Assembly (NCBI RefSeq): GCF_004010055.1
Contig: NZ_RQVT01000015.1
Location: forward strand, 30,176 to 94,175
From: Psychroflexus aestuariivivens
GTDB lineage: Bacteria > Bacteroidota > Bacteroidia > Flavobacteriales > Flavobacteriaceae
DNA length: 64,000 nt
Direction of reading: 5' to 3'
Of the stretch, positions 45,114-54,601 are shown piece after piece; within the stretch, counting starts at the first letter, position 1, and each line of letters opens with the position of its first letter. The notes under the pieces are model-generated. The model saw only the letters and a list, made by a program, of their open reading frames with translations. It did not search any database and had not been told where the DNA came from. The position numbers and the translations under genes were made by a program.

Positions 45114-46349
45114 ATGGAAAATATCGATTTGATCAACTCGTTTTCAGAATTTAAAGACGATAAATTAATTGATCGAGTAACCTTAATGGCGATTCTTGAA
45201 GATGTATTCAGAAATGCATTGAAGAAGAAATTTGGTCAGGATGATAACTTTGACATCATTATCAACCCTGATAAAGGCGATTTGGAAATTTGGAGAAATA
45301 GAATTGTAGTTAATGATGGGGAAGTTGAAGATGAAAATAAAGAAATCTCTTTAAGAGAAGCTAGAAAAATAGAACCTGATTTTGAAGTTGGTGAGGATGT
45401 TTCTGAAGAAGTTAAACTTTATCAATTAGGTAGAAGAGCGATTTTAGCTTTAAGACAGAATTTAATTTCAAAAATTCACGAACACGATAGTACAAATACG
45501 TTCAAATATTTTCAAGATCTTATTGGCGAAATTTATACCGCAGAAGTTCATCATGTTAGACATAATGTTGTGATTTTATTAGATGATGAAGGCAATGAGC
45601 TAATTATTCCAAAAGAACATCAAATTCCATCTGATTTTTACAGAAAAGGAGACAGTGTTAGAGGAGTGATAGAAAAAGTAGAATTGAAAGGCAATAAGCC
45701 AATGATTATTCTATCCAGAACTTCATCTGCGTTTTTAGAAAAGCTCTTTGAGCAAGAAATACCAGAAGTTTTTGATGGATTAATCAACGTGAAAAATGCA
45801 GTTCGTGTTCCAGGTGAAAAAGCTAAAGTAGCGGTGGATACTTACGACGACAGAATAGATCCTGTTGGTGCCTGTGTTGGGATGAAAGGTTCAAGAATTC
45901 ATGGAATAGTTAGAGAGTTGGGTAATGAAAATATTGATGTCATTAACTACACTAATAATCCACAATTGTACATTCAGCGAGCATTAAGTCCAGCTAAAAT
46001 TGTTAATATCAAGTTGGATGAGGAAAAGAAATATGCTGAAGTTACATTGAAACCAGAAGAAGTTTCCAAAGCTATTGGACGTGGCGGCCACAACATCCGT
46101 TTGGCAGGTCAACTTACAGGTTATAATATAGAAGTATTCCGAGATGGCATCGAAGAAGAAGATGTAGAATTGACAGAATTTACAGATGAAATCGAAGATT
46201 GGGTCATCAAGGAATTTAGTAGAATAGGCTTAGATACTGCCAAAAGTATCTTAGAATTAGACGTTAGCGACTTAGTCAGAAGAACAGACTTAGAAGAAGA
46301 AACAGTCCAGAACGTCATTAAAATTTTAAAAGAAGAGTTTGAAGAATAG
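45114..46349 (+). CDS. nusA: transcription termination/antitermination factor NusA
   Basis: NusA of 411 residues. The N-terminal RNA-polymerase-binding domain (1-125) is followed by an S1 domain (about 130-200, GEIYTAEVHHVRHNVVILL) and two KH domains (about 230-360), with the conserved GACVGMKGSRIHGIVRELG and VSKAIGRGGHNIRLA motifs. A short helical C-terminal segment follows; the acidic repeats of E. coli NusA are absent, as in many non-proteobacteria. It starts five bases after rimP and is 55 bases ahead of infB. It may act on the leader hairpin of its own operon, which is inference. Confidence 0.97.
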   Translation: MENIDLINSFSEFKDDKLIDRVTLMAILEDVFRNALKKKFGQDDNFDIIINPDKGDLEIWRNRIVVNDGEVEDENKEISLREARKIEPDFEVGEDVSEEVKLYQLGRRAILALRQNLISKIHEHDSTNTFKYFQDLIGEIYTAEVHHVRHNVVILLDDEGNELIIPKEHQIPSDFYRKGDSVRGVIEKVELKGNKPMIILSRTSSAFLEKLFEQEIPEVFDGLINVKNAVRVPGEKAKVAVDTYDDRIDPVGACVGMKGSRIHGIVRELGNENIDVINYTNNPQLYIQRALSPAKIVNIKLDEEKKYAEVTLKPEEVSKAIGRGGHNIRLAGQLTGYNIEVFRDGIEEEDVELTEFTDEIEDWVIKEFSRIGLDTAKSILELDVSDLVRRTDLEEETVQNVIKILKEEFEE

Positions 46350-46404
46350 TTTTTTTAAACTCATCTTTGTACAAAATAAAAAGAGGTAACATTAGAGGCA
46401 ATTT

Positions 46405-49227
46405 ATGGCTGAATCAAAACAAACAAGATTAAATAAAGTACTTAGAGAATTTAATATTTCACTAGATCGTGCTGTGGAATATCTGAATTCTCAAGGTCAC
46501 GAAATTGAAGCAAGACCAACTACAAAAATTTCATCTGAAATTTACGAGGTTTTATCAGACAAGTTTGAAACTGATAAAAGCAAGAAAGTTGCTTCCAAAG
46601 AAGTGAGCGAAGAGCGAAAAAAGGAAAAGGAAGAATTACGTCTTGCAAGAGAGCGGGAGCTTCAAAAGAAGAAGGACGAAGAAGCTAGAAAAGAAAGCGA
46701 AGCTCAAGCAAAAAAAGAAGAAGCTAAAGCCAAGGCAGATGCCGACGCAAAAAAACAGGCTGAAGAAACTAAGAAGGCAGAAGAGGAAGCAAAAAAGCCA
46801 GCCCCTGCCAAAGAAGAGGAAACTATCAGGTCCAAGTCCAAAATTTCCGGTCTGAAGCAAGTTGGAAAAATAGATTTGTCCAACACTGGAAGAGACAAAC
46901 AAAGACAGAAAAGCAAGTCTGAACCTGAAAAGTCTAGTCAGAACAAATCACATTCTAAAACGGACAATAAGACCTCTCAAAAACCTCAACCTAAGCCTCA
47001 GGAAAAGCCAGCTGAAAAGCCTAAAAAGCCCGTAAAAGAAGAAGAGAAAACACCTGAAGAAGTCAAGCACGAGACTCAATACACCAAACTTTCAGGACCT
47101 AACTTCACTGGTGAAAAAATTGATTTAAATCAATTCAAAAAAGCACCTAAGAAGAAAGAAAAAGAAAAGGAAAAAGATAGTTCAGCTAACAAAAAACGTA
47201 AGCGTAAAAGAATTTCTAAGACGAACACAGGAACAGGTGGTAATAAGCCAAATTATAAAGGTAAAAAAGGCGCAAAACCAACTGGAAAACGTGGGAAAAC
47301 GAATGCTCCTAAAGAAGAGCCATCTCCAGAGGAAGTTCAAAAGCAGGTTAGAGAAACTTTAGAAAAACTTCAAGGACGCTCGTCTGGTAAGAAAGGTGCC
47401 AAATACAGAAGAGATAAAAGAGATCAGCATAAACAAAAATCTCAGGACTCTTTAGAACAACAAGAAAAAGAAAGCAAAATTCTGAAAGTTACAGAATTTG
47501 TATCCGTGAACGAAATTTCTACGATGATGGACGTTCCGGTTACAAAAATTATTTCTGCTTGTATGTCTCTAGGTATGATGGTAACCATGAATCAACGATT
47601 GGATGCAGAAACGCTGAGTGTTGTTGCAGAGGAATTTGGTTATGATGTAGAATTCGTAAAAGCCGAATCTGAAGAAGATAAAGAAATTATAGAAGAAAAT
47701 CCAGAAGATTTAAAACCAAGAGCACCGATTGTAACCGTTATGGGACACGTCGATCATGGTAAAACTTCACTTTTGGATTATATAAGAAAAGAAAATGTAA
47801 TTGCTGGAGAGTCTGGTGGAATTACACAGCATATTGGAGCCTACAGTGTTCAGATTGAAACTGGAGAAACCATTTCCTTTTTAGATACACCAGGTCACGA
47901 GGCATTTACAGCAATGCGTGCTAGAGGAGCTCAGGTTACAGATATAGCTATTATTGTAATTGCAGCCGATGACGATGTCATGCCGCAAACTAAAGAAGCT
48001 ATTTCACATGCTCAAGCAGCTGGCGTACCTATTGTTTTCGCAATAAATAAAGTAGACTTACCGACCGCAAATATTGAAAGAGTAAAGCAGTCTTTAGCCA
48101 ATATGAATTTATTGGTAGAAGATTGGGGAGGTAAAGTACAATCTCAAGAAATTTCAGCTAAAGTTGGTACAGGAGTTACTGATCTTTTAGAAAAAGTACT
48201 TTTAGAAGCTGAACTTTTAGACCTGAAAGCTAATCCAAATCGTCAGGCCAAAGGTACCGTTGTAGAAGCATTCCTTGACAAAGGTCGTGGTTATGTATCT
48301 ACGATTCTGGTTCAAACTGGAACCTTGAAAATCGGAGATTACGTTCTGGCAGGTACAACTAGTGGTAAAATAAAAGCCATGCAAGACGAGCGTGGTAATA
48401 AAGTCAAAGAAGCTGGACCATCAACACCGGTTTCTATTCTTGGTTTAGATGGTGCGCCGCAAGCAGGTGATACATTCCAGGTTATGGCTGACGAACGCGA
48501 AGCTAAAGATATCGCTTCAAAAAGAACTCAATTACAGAGAGAACAAAGCGTAAGAACACAGAAACATATTACTTTAGATGAAATTGGACGTCGAATTGCA
48601 TTAGGTGATTTCAAAGAACTGAATGTAATATTGAAAGCTGACGTTGACGGATCTGTGGAAGCTTTAACGGACAGTTTGCAAAAACTTTCTACAGAAGAAA
48701 TTCAAGTCAATATCATTCACCGTGGTGTGGGTGCAATTACTGAAAGTGACGTCTTGTTGGCCTCAGCTTCAGATGCGGTTATCATCGGATTTAATGTGAG
48801 ACCAGCTGGTAATGCTAGAACACTTGCAGACAACGAAGAAATCGATATCAGAATGTATTCTATTATCTACGATGCCATTAATGACATCAAAGATGCTATG
48901 GAAGGTATGTTATCACCTGAACTTAAAGAAGAAATCACCGGAACTGCAGAAATTAGAGAAACTTTCAAAATCTCAAAAATCGGTACAATTGCAGGCTGTA
49001 TGGTAACTTCAGGTAAGATTTATAGAAACTCTAATATTCGACTAATTAGAGACGGTATTGTTATTCATACTGGAACATTATCATCTCTGAAAAGATTTAA
49101 AGATGACGTGAAAGAAGTTTCTAAAGGCTATGATTGTGGTATGCAAGTGAAAAACTATAATGACATCATAGAAAATGATATTATAGAAGCTTTCCAAGAA
49201 GTTGAAGTGAAAAAGAAATTGAAATAA
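46405..49227 (+). CDS. infB: translation initiation factor IF-2
   Basis: IF-2 of 940 residues, which delivers initiator tRNA to the 30S subunit. A long Lys/Glu/Ala-rich low-complexity N-terminus (about 70-370, with repeats such as [16 protein letters not shown]) precedes the conserved core. The G1 motif GHVDHGKT is at 446-453, followed by DTPGHEAF and NKVD; the C-terminal barrel contains [18 protein letters not shown]. The frame and length are normal for the family in this phylum, where the N-terminus varies most. A perfect terminator follows 23 bases after the stop. Confidence 0.98.
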   Translation: MAESKQTRLNKVLREFNISLDRAVEYLNSQGHEIEARPTTKISSEIYEVLSDKFETDKSKKVASKEVSEERKKEKEELRLARERELQKKKDEEARKESEAQAKKEEAKAKADADAKKQAEETKKAEEEAKKPAPAKEEETIRSKSKISGLKQVGKIDLSNTGRDKQRQKSKSEPEKSSQNKSHSKTDNKTSQKPQPKPQEKPAEKPKKPVKEEEKTPEEVKHETQYTKLSGPNFTGEKIDLNQFKKAPKKKEKEKEKDSSANKKRKRKRISKTNTGTGGNKPNYKGKKGAKPTGKRGKTNAPKEEPSPEEVQKQVRETLEKLQGRSSGKKGAKYRRDKRDQHKQKSQDSLEQQEKESKILKVTEFVSVNEISTMMDVPVTKIISACMSLGMMVTMNQRLDAETLSVVAEEFGYDVEFVKAESEEDKEIIEENPEDLKPRAPIVTVMGHVDHGKTSLLDYIRKENVIAGESGGITQHIGAYSVQIETGETISFLDTPGHEAFTAMRARGAQVTDIAIIVIAADDDVMPQTKEAISHAQAAGVPIVFAINKVDLPTANIERVKQSLANMNLLVEDWGGKVQSQEISAKVGTGVTDLLEKVLLEAELLDLKANPNRQAKGTVVEAFLDKGRGYVSTILVQTGTLKIGDYVLAGTTSGKIKAMQDERGNKVKEAGPSTPVSILGLDGAPQAGDTFQVMADEREAKDIASKRTQLQREQSVRTQKHITLDEIGRRIALGDFKELNVILKADVDGSVEALTDSLQKLSTEEIQVNIIHRGVGAITESDVLLASASDAVIIGFNVRPAGNARTLADNEEIDIRMYSIIYDAINDIKDAMEGMLSPELKEEITGTAEIRETFKISKIGTIAGCMVTSGKIYRNSNIRLIRDGIVIHTGTLSSLKRFKDDVKEVSKGYDCGMQVKNYNDIIENDIIEAFQEVEVKKKLK

Positions 49228-49250
49228 TTTCTTCCAAATAAATTTTATTA

Positions 49251-49285
49251 AAATCTCTTACTATTTGTAGTAAGAGATTTTTTTT
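49251..49285 (+). terminator. intrinsic terminator of infB operon
   Basis: A perfect 13-bp stem (AAATCTCTTACTA, 49251-49263; TAGTAAGAGATTT, 49268-49280) with loop TTTG and a run of five further T residues. It closes the rimP-nusA-infB transcript. Confidence 0.92.
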
Positions 49286-49310
49286 GAATTAAACTTTTCA
49301 TTTGTGAACC

Positions 49311-49494
49311 CCAAGCTTGTTATTATCGTAAATAGTAAAGAATGCTTTTGAAAAATAGATATTCTGAACAATATTTAAATAAACAAGCATTTGTTACCTA
49401 ATAGGGGATAATTATTCTTTTGAATATTATCTATTATTTGAATTCATCCAATTCTAATTTTAGCAAGCTCGATCATATTTGGTCGAGCTTTTTT
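49311..49494 (+). ncRNA. candidate small RNA between infB and blaI
   Basis: No coding frame is seen here, yet the segment ends in its own terminator: AAGCTCGATC (49465-49474) pairs with GGTCGAGCTT (49481-49490), followed by four T residues. Upstream of that lies a long hairpin at 49399-49436 (TAATA/TATTA, GATAAT/ATTATC, ATTC/GAAT, loop CTTTT-like) and an outer pairing GCTTGTT (49315-49321) with AACAAGC (49382-49388). A near -7 box TTCATTTG (49297-49304) would start transcription at about 49311. It could be a Flavobacteriia 6S-type RNA, which I cannot confirm; a remnant leader is an alternative. Confidence 0.35.
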
Positions 49495-49573
49495 GTTCAA
49501 GATTATACTTTAAAGGAACTCTGAAAATGCTAGCTTGTTTAAGCAGTTTTTAAAAATGATTTAAAAATTTAAC

Positions 49574-49606
49574 AACTAAAATAATAGTTAAACTAATAAA
49601 TTAGTT
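49574..49606 (+). promoter_or_regulatory. two tandem BlaI-type operators
   Basis: Two 16-base palindromes share the form AACTA-N6-TAGTT: AACTAAAATAATAGTT (49574-49589) and AACTAATAAATTAGTT (49591-49606), one base apart (17 bases centre to centre). The second abuts the blaI -7 box. Such paired half-site arrays are typical for BlaI/MecI dimers, so autoregulation of blaI is likely. Confidence 0.65.
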
Positions 49607-49613
49607 ATATTTG
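49606..49613 (+). promoter_or_regulatory. -7 promoter element of blaI operon
   Basis: TATATTTG matches TAnnTTTG exactly and shares its first base with the second operator, so repressor binding would block polymerase directly. No TTG is visible at -33. Confidence 0.6.
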
Positions 49614-49639
49614 AAAGTGAAATATAGATTTTGAAGAAT

Positions 49640-49999
49640 ATGAGACAATTAACGAAAGCCGAAGAAGAAATAATGCAAATTTTGTGGCAACTCGACAAAG
49701 CAAAAGTTGCAGAAATTTTAGACAAGATGTCAACACCAAAACCAGCCTATAATACTGTTTCAACTATTGTCAGGATTTTAGAGGACAAGGGTTTTGTAAA
49801 TCATGAAAAAGTAGGTCGAGGATTCAAATACTTTGCGATTATTGATAAGGAAAGCTATCAAAAAGCCACTATGAACAAATTGGTCAACAATTATTTTGGA
49901 GGTTCATTCAAAAGTATGATTTCTTTTTTTGTGAAAGAAAATGATATGAATGCAAAAGAATTGGAAGATGTCTTGAAAAACTTGGATCAAAATAAGTAA
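49640..49999 (+). CDS. BlaI/MecI/CopY family transcriptional repressor
   Basis: A 119-residue winged-helix repressor. The N-terminal LTKAEEEIMQILWQLDKAKVAEIL and the YNTVSTIVRILEDKGFVNHEKVGRGFKYF blocks are characteristic of BlaI/MecI; the C-terminal helix forms the dimer. An upstream TTG in frame would add three residues; the ATG at 49640 is preferred. The gene is followed three bases later by an M56 peptidase gene. It probably represses its own operon through the paired AACTA-N6-TAGTT operators and is relieved when the partner protease acts. Confidence 0.93.
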   Translation: MRQLTKAEEEIMQILWQLDKAKVAEILDKMSTPKPAYNTVSTIVRILEDKGFVNHEKVGRGFKYFAIIDKESYQKATMNKLVNNYFGGSFKSMISFFVKENDMNAKELEDVLKNLDQNK

Positions 50000-50001
50000 T
50001 T

Positions 50002-51585
50002 ATGTGGTTGTATTTCGTAGAAGTTATTGTGTTTCAAGCTTGTTTTCTGATGTTATTTCAGGTTTTCAAAACTGAAACTTTTCATCAGTATAACAGGATT
50101 TATTTATTGGTCTCCGTGTTGCTTTCTATAGCCATTCCGCTTTTAGACTTAGGTTTTATAAGTAAATTATTTTATGATAAGACGAGCGATGTTGATTTCA
50201 CAATTCAAGTTGGGCAATATTTTGCTGTTGCTGGTAACAGTGAAATTTCGACAGGTAGTACAGGCATTCTTCAAAATTCGTGGCATTGGCAAGATATTTT
50301 ATTACTGATTTATGGCCTAGGCTTGACATTTTTCAGTATAAAATCTGTATTTAGTTTTTTCAAATTATTTAAAATAATGAATAGCGCAAAATTCCAAAAA
50401 TATTTGGGAGACGCTAAGTTTTATAAACTTCAAAATTCGGCGTCTGCCTTTACATTTTGGCGTTCAATTTTTGTTGGCGACCAAATTGATGAAAAAGCCT
50501 TACCTAAAATCATAGTTCATGAGCAACACCACGCCAAATTACGGCATAGTTTGGATTTGATTCTTATTGAAATCACCAAAATTGTATTTTGGTTTTCACC
50601 CTTTCATTACTGGTTGAAGCGAGAATTGGTGCTGATTCACGAGTATCAAGCCGATCGCAAGGCTTCAGAACATGATGGAAAATTCAGTTACACACAAAAT
50701 TTACTCAATGTGGCTTTTGGAACGAAACAATTTCATTTTTCACATTCATTTTTTGATAAATCACAATTAAAACAAAGACTTATGATGTTACAAAAAAATC
50801 ACTCCAAATCACAGAATTTACTCAAATATATATTGGTGCTTCCTTTGCTAATTCTCATGCTTACTTACACCGCTTGTAAAGACGAAACCAAAGAGAGTTT
50901 GAATGAAATTACAAACCAAAATGAAAACGAGCAACTGATTGAAAAATACAAACAAGAACTTGATGAAGCCATTTTGGAATATGGCAGTTTATATGCTAAA
51001 GATTTACCAGAAAAATTTAAAATTCAAAACGATATAGATTCAAAAGAAGCTTATTATAGAAATAGTGCTTACATGCTAAAATTGATGGAGCAAATGAATA
51101 CTGCTGGTAAAACTTCAGATGAAAAATTTACGGAAATGAAAGCTCAGTTGATGAGCAAAACCTATGAAGAATATCTGGACAATCAAGATTCTTCAAATAA
51201 AAGTGTGAAATATGAAACTAGCGGAATTCCTTACAGTGAGGTTGATTTGCCGCCGCGTTTTGAGTCATGTAAAGATTTAATTGACAAATCAGCAATTCAA
51301 GAATGCAATTCAGAAAAAATCACTCAAATTGTAAATGCAAATTTCAAGACTTCAGATATTGGTCAGTTTAATCTAAAACCAAAAGTGGTTCGTGTTTATG
51401 TTCGATTTTTGATAGATAAAAACGGAGACATCCAAGATATTCAAGCAAGAGCACCACATCCAGAATTAGAAAAACGCGCTAAAGAAGTGATTTCAAAATT
51501 ACCAAAAATGATTCCAGGTGAAAACGAAGGGCAGAAGGTGAATACTTATTATGCGCTACCGATTTCCATGAAAAATCCAAAGTAA
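50002..51585 (+). CDS. M56 (BlaR1-type) peptidase with TonB C-terminal domain
   Basis: A 527-residue membrane protein. Helices at about 4-20, 33-50, 98-122 and 193-205 surround the zinc protease motif HEQHH (His173, Glu174, His177), with the third ligand region in HEYQADRKAS (about 213-222). A further helix (272-290) leads to the periplasm, and the C-terminus (about 440-527) matches a TonB C-terminal domain: RVYVRFLIDKNGDIQDIQARAPHPELEKRA. BlaR1 uses a penicillin-binding sensor at this end; here a TonB-like domain replaces it, so the signal is probably different. Three bases separate it from blaI. Confidence 0.9.
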   Translation: MWLYFVEVIVFQACFLMLFQVFKTETFHQYNRIYLLVSVLLSIAIPLLDLGFISKLFYDKTSDVDFTIQVGQYFAVAGNSEISTGSTGILQNSWHWQDILLLIYGLGLTFFSIKSVFSFFKLFKIMNSAKFQKYLGDAKFYKLQNSASAFTFWRSIFVGDQIDEKALPKIIVHEQHHAKLRHSLDLILIEITKIVFWFSPFHYWLKRELVLIHEYQADRKASEHDGKFSYTQNLLNVAFGTKQFHFSHSFFDKSQLKQRLMMLQKNHSKSQNLLKYILVLPLLILMLTYTACKDETKESLNEITNQNENEQLIEKYKQELDEAILEYGSLYAKDLPEKFKIQNDIDSKEAYYRNSAYMLKLMEQMNTAGKTSDEKFTEMKAQLMSKTYEEYLDNQDSSNKSVKYETSGIPYSEVDLPPRFESCKDLIDKSAIQECNSEKITQIVNANFKTSDIGQFNLKPKVVRVYVRFLIDKNGDIQDIQARAPHPELEKRAKEVISKLPKMIPGENEGQKVNTYYALPISMKNPK

Positions 51586-51618
51586 TGCTGAACAATTTTT
51601 AGGTTTAAAATTCATTTT

Positions 51619-52785
51619 ATGAAGTACCAATTAATTATCATTTTGCTGATTGTACATTTTATTTCAAATGCGCAATCACTTTCAAATAAAACTCTAGATA
51701 GTTTATATGCTGTCGGTGAATACAAGTTTATTATAGACTACTTTGAAACCAATCCACCAGATAATTTCAGAACTCAGATTTTATTAGCAAAAACCTATCA
51801 GTCTAAAAAATTTTATGAATCTGCCATTTCAACCTATAATCAGGCTTTGCGTAATAAAAATGATTCGCCAAAATACCAGTTTATTTTCGCCAAGCTTTTG
51901 AAAAAGAAAAAACAATATAAAGCAGCGGATAGTTTGCTGAGGCTTTTGCACAAAAAGTACCCCAACAATTCTGAATTTGCTTACCAATTGGGTTTGACCA
52001 AAGCGAAACTCAATGATATTTCACCAGATTTTTATTATTCAAAAGCACTTGAAAACGATGCATCTCATCAACCTGCCGCTTATGCTTTGGGCGAATTTTA
52101 TCTGAAAATTAAAAGTTATGCAAAAGCAGAGGAAGTTTGTACTTCAGCATTACAATACAATCCAAAAAACACTAAAATCTTAGGATTGCTTGGTCAGGTT
52201 TATTATAGACAACGCAAGCTAGAAAAGAGTATCGAAACTTTCAAAAGGCTAGAAAAGCAAATAAAATTACCAAAATTCATCATTGAAAAGCTTGCGATTG
52301 CTTATGCAAATACCAACGAGTTTGAAAAGTCAATCACTTATTATAAGCGCTTACTAGAAATTGCGCCTAAAGATTTTAAATATCATTATCAAATAGCAAG
52401 GGTTTACTTGGCAAATGGAGATTTAGAATTGGCAAAGACGCATGCAACTCTATCTATATCTAATAAAGATACAAGTCTAGATACTGAGCGATTCAGTCTT
52501 GCCATGATTTTTGTGGCTGAACAAAATGACAGAAATGCAATAAAATGCTTTGAAAAAGTAGTAGAAGAAAACCCAACTAATGAACGAGCTCAGTATGAAC
52601 TTGCTATGGCTGCTGATCGATATTTCAAAAAAACGAAAGACAAATTACCATATTTTGAAGCTTACGAAGAGAAATATCAAAACTTAGAAAATTCAAAATA
52701 TAAATCCATTATTTACAGAAGGCTAACCGATTTAAGACGAGAAATGCATTTTGCAAAATCTGATTTACAAGAGGATAAACCTTAA
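51619..52785 (+). CDS. TPR-repeat protein, exported
   Basis: A 388-residue protein with a Sec signal (MKYQLIIILLIVHFISNAQ) and at least seven tetratricopeptide-like helix pairs, for example KFYESAISTYNQALRNKNDSP and SIETFKRLEKQIKLPKFIIEKL. Tetratricopeptide arrays mediate protein contacts; no enzyme motif is present. It follows the M56 gene by 33 bases, suggesting a third member of the blaI operon, perhaps a periplasmic adaptor. No lipobox is seen. Confidence 0.85.
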   Translation: MKYQLIIILLIVHFISNAQSLSNKTLDSLYAVGEYKFIIDYFETNPPDNFRTQILLAKTYQSKKFYESAISTYNQALRNKNDSPKYQFIFAKLLKKKKQYKAADSLLRLLHKKYPNNSEFAYQLGLTKAKLNDISPDFYYSKALENDASHQPAAYALGEFYLKIKSYAKAEEVCTSALQYNPKNTKILGLLGQVYYRQRKLEKSIETFKRLEKQIKLPKFIIEKLAIAYANTNEFEKSITYYKRLLEIAPKDFKYHYQIARVYLANGDLELAKTHATLSISNKDTSLDTERFSLAMIFVAEQNDRNAIKCFEKVVEENPTNERAQYELAMAADRYFKKTKDKLPYFEAYEEKYQNLENSKYKSIIYRRLTDLRREMHFAKSDLQEDKP

Positions 52786-52860
52786 GCCTAAATTATATCT
52801 GATTTGCTGGAGAGCAAAAGGAAATTTATTTTAAAAAAATCGACAAAAAATTGAAAATAT

Positions 52861-52893
52861 TTTTTGTAGAAATGAATGAATATTCTATATTTG
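52861..52893 (+). promoter_or_regulatory. promoter of tRNA-Gln
   Basis: TTTTTG (52861-52866), exactly 19 bases, then TATATTTG (52886-52893): an ideal Bacteroidota promoter. The tRNA begins 17 bases after it. Confidence 0.85.
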
Positions 52894-52910
52894 CACTCCG
52901 AAAATAACAC

Positions 52911-52984
52911 TGGCCTATGGTGTAACTGGCAACACATCTGGTTTTGGTCCAGAAGAGTCTAGGTTCGAGCCCTAGTAGGCCAAC
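52911..52984 (+). tRNA. tRNA-Gln (anticodon TTG)
   Basis: A 74-base cloverleaf. The acceptor TGGCCTA pairs fully with TAGGCCA; the anticodon stem TCTGG/CCAGA encloses loop TTTTGGT with anticodon TTG (Gln, CAA); the T-arm is CTAGG-TTCGAGC-CCTAG. CCA is not encoded. It has its own promoter and terminator. Confidence 0.97.
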
Positions 52985-52987
52985 AGA

Positions 52988-53020
52988 AAAAGCTGAAATC
53001 TAATGATTTCAGCTTTTTTG
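52988..53020 (+). terminator. terminator of tRNA-Gln
   Basis: A perfect 14-bp stem (AAAAAGCTGAAATC at 52988-53001, GATTTCAGCTTTTT at 53006-53019) with loop TAAT and T residues beyond. It starts four bases after the tRNA. Confidence 0.9.
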
Positions 53021-53237
53021 TTTTCAAAATAACGCTAATTATCTCTTGTCTTATTGAATTATAGAATATTTTTCTACTTTATTTCAGTGCATATTCAACT
53101 ACAATTCTAATTTTTTAACTTTCTACAAGTTTACTTTTCAATTTAGACTATTTTATATCGAACCAAATGTTCTTGATTTCGTGCTTAAATACCATATTTT
53201 TGCCAGACTATAAGAATTTAATTTTCAGTAGAATAGA

Positions 53238-54011
53238 ATGAAAAAGATTTTGTACCTCTTCTTGTTTATACCACTTGTTTTTTCAGCTCAAATCAATGAA
53301 AGCGATACACTCAATTTAAAAGCAAAACTTGCGCTAACTGGATTTTGGCAAGATGGAAACGTAGAAACTCTAATTTTTAGAGCTAAATCTGACCTTAGTT
53401 TCAAAATTTCTAAACCATTAGTCTTCAAAACCCAAAATTCTTATGTTTATCAAGAATTTGGTAAAGTCAAAGCCGATGAAGATATTTTGAGTCTCAATTT
53501 TTTATATTTCAATCCAGAGAAAAAAATATACCCTTTATTGCTAGGGTTTGTCAGTACCAATTATCGTAGAGAAATCGACTTGCGCTATCTGGTCGGTGCT
53601 GGTGTAACTTTTCAAATTTTGAAACATAAAAAAAATTGGCTAAAACTTGCTGTTTCTAGTGAATATGAAAAAACTAATTTTCGAGAATCCAATTTTAATC
53701 GCTCTGCCTATGATGGTGATGAATCAATAACGACAGCGCGAGGTACGGTTTGGGTCAATGGAAAGTGGCATTTGTTTAAAGAAAAAGTAATCATAAATCA
53801 TGAATTTTACGTGCAGCCTTCTTTAGAGCATAGCGATAATTATCGCTGGCAAGCAGACCTTGGTCTTGAACTTCCTGTTTGGAAATACCTCAACTTTAAA
53901 ATCAACTATCTCTACACTTTTGAAAGTATTGTTATTGAAAATCAAGCGCAAGAAGATAGTATGTTGACTTTTGGGTTTACGCTAAAAAGTTTCACTACAG
54001 ATAAAAAATAA
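53238..54011 (+). CDS. DUF481 family outer-membrane protein
   Basis: A 257-residue exported protein with a Sec signal (cleavage after about FSAQ) and a barrel of strands typical of DUF481: LNLKAKLALTGFWQDGNVETLIFRAKSDLSF opens with the family's salt-induced-OMP-like pattern, and LGFVSTNYRREIDLRYLVGAGVTF carries the YLVGAG block. It ends FGFTLKSFTTDKK, a short extension after the last aromatic strand. Function unknown. It stands alone, 217 bases after the tRNA terminator. Confidence 0.82.
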   Translation: MKKILYLFLFIPLVFSAQINESDTLNLKAKLALTGFWQDGNVETLIFRAKSDLSFKISKPLVFKTQNSYVYQEFGKVKADEDILSLNFLYFNPEKKIYPLLLGFVSTNYRREIDLRYLVGAGVTFQILKHKKNWLKLAVSSEYEKTNFRESNFNRSAYDGDESITTARGTVWVNGKWHLFKEKVIINHEFYVQPSLEHSDNYRWQADLGLELPVWKYLNFKINYLYTFESIVIENQAQEDSMLTFGFTLKSFTTDKK

Positions 54012-54601
54012 TATTCAAATTTGATTTTTAATCAGTTTAGATTTATTTTATTATTTCAAAAAAAGTCCATCAATTTTTCCATTTATGTTCAATTCAAAAG
54101 CATTTAGAAATAAATGTTCTTTTTTGAATCTCATTTTGATTAATTTCACTTCAAATTAGCTTTAGGTCATCAAAACCAATTGATTACACAAATTTAATAA
54201 GTATGATTTAATTTTAAATTGCACAATTAAGTTGCACAATTATAAATTTGACATTGCTTTTTTTTAGTTGTTTTATACAAATACAGATTTAATCCTTATT
54301 TTCTTGTTTCCTAAGAAGTTTTGAAAATGTCTAAGCTAAATGATATTTATCTCAATGATATTTATCTCAATGATATTTTAGCTAGACTCTAAATTTTTAA
54401 TTTTCTAACTTATATTCAAATTTTTTGATCTTCCTCTCATCATAAAATCACTTTTAAGCAAAGAATAAATTCTTAATATTTTGAGATATTGAAAATTGTA
54501 AGTTTTTTTTTGAATTCACTAAAACCTAAACAATATCTAAGTCTTGAAAAGGCTCTGAGAATCTTCTTATATTTAAATTTTAAACTAAAGCGACACCTTT
54601 T
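54012..54601. other. 590-base AT-rich gap with short direct repeats
   Basis: No coding frame or RNA gene is apparent. Two features stand out. TTGCACAATTA occurs twice with a 13-base period (54219-54229 and 54232-54242). AATGATATTTATCTC occurs in tandem (54339-54353, 54354-54368) plus a 10-base partial copy (to 54378), and this array is bracketed by AGCTAAA (54334-54340) and TTTAGCT (54377-54383). The latter array lies 220 bases upstream of the UvrA-like gene. A regulatory use is possible but unproven. Confidence 0.6.

Larger units (their letters stand above)
49286..49639. other. 354-base intergenic region after infB
   Basis: After the infB terminator this gap holds a second terminator-ended structured segment (49311-49494, listed separately) and then an AT-rich stretch leading into two tandem palindromic operators and a -7 box for blaI. 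No protein-coding frame of plausible composition is present. Confidence 0.7.

Noticed and set aside
46636..46902. Antisense reading frame opposite infB
   Set aside because: Its composition (runs of Phe, Ser and Leu) is the mirror of the Lys/Glu-rich N-terminus of IF-2, so it is a shadow, not a gene.
54339..54378. Tandem AATGATATTTATCTC copies as a CRISPR array
   Set aside because: The copies abut without spacers, the unit is only 15 bases, and no cas gene is nearby.
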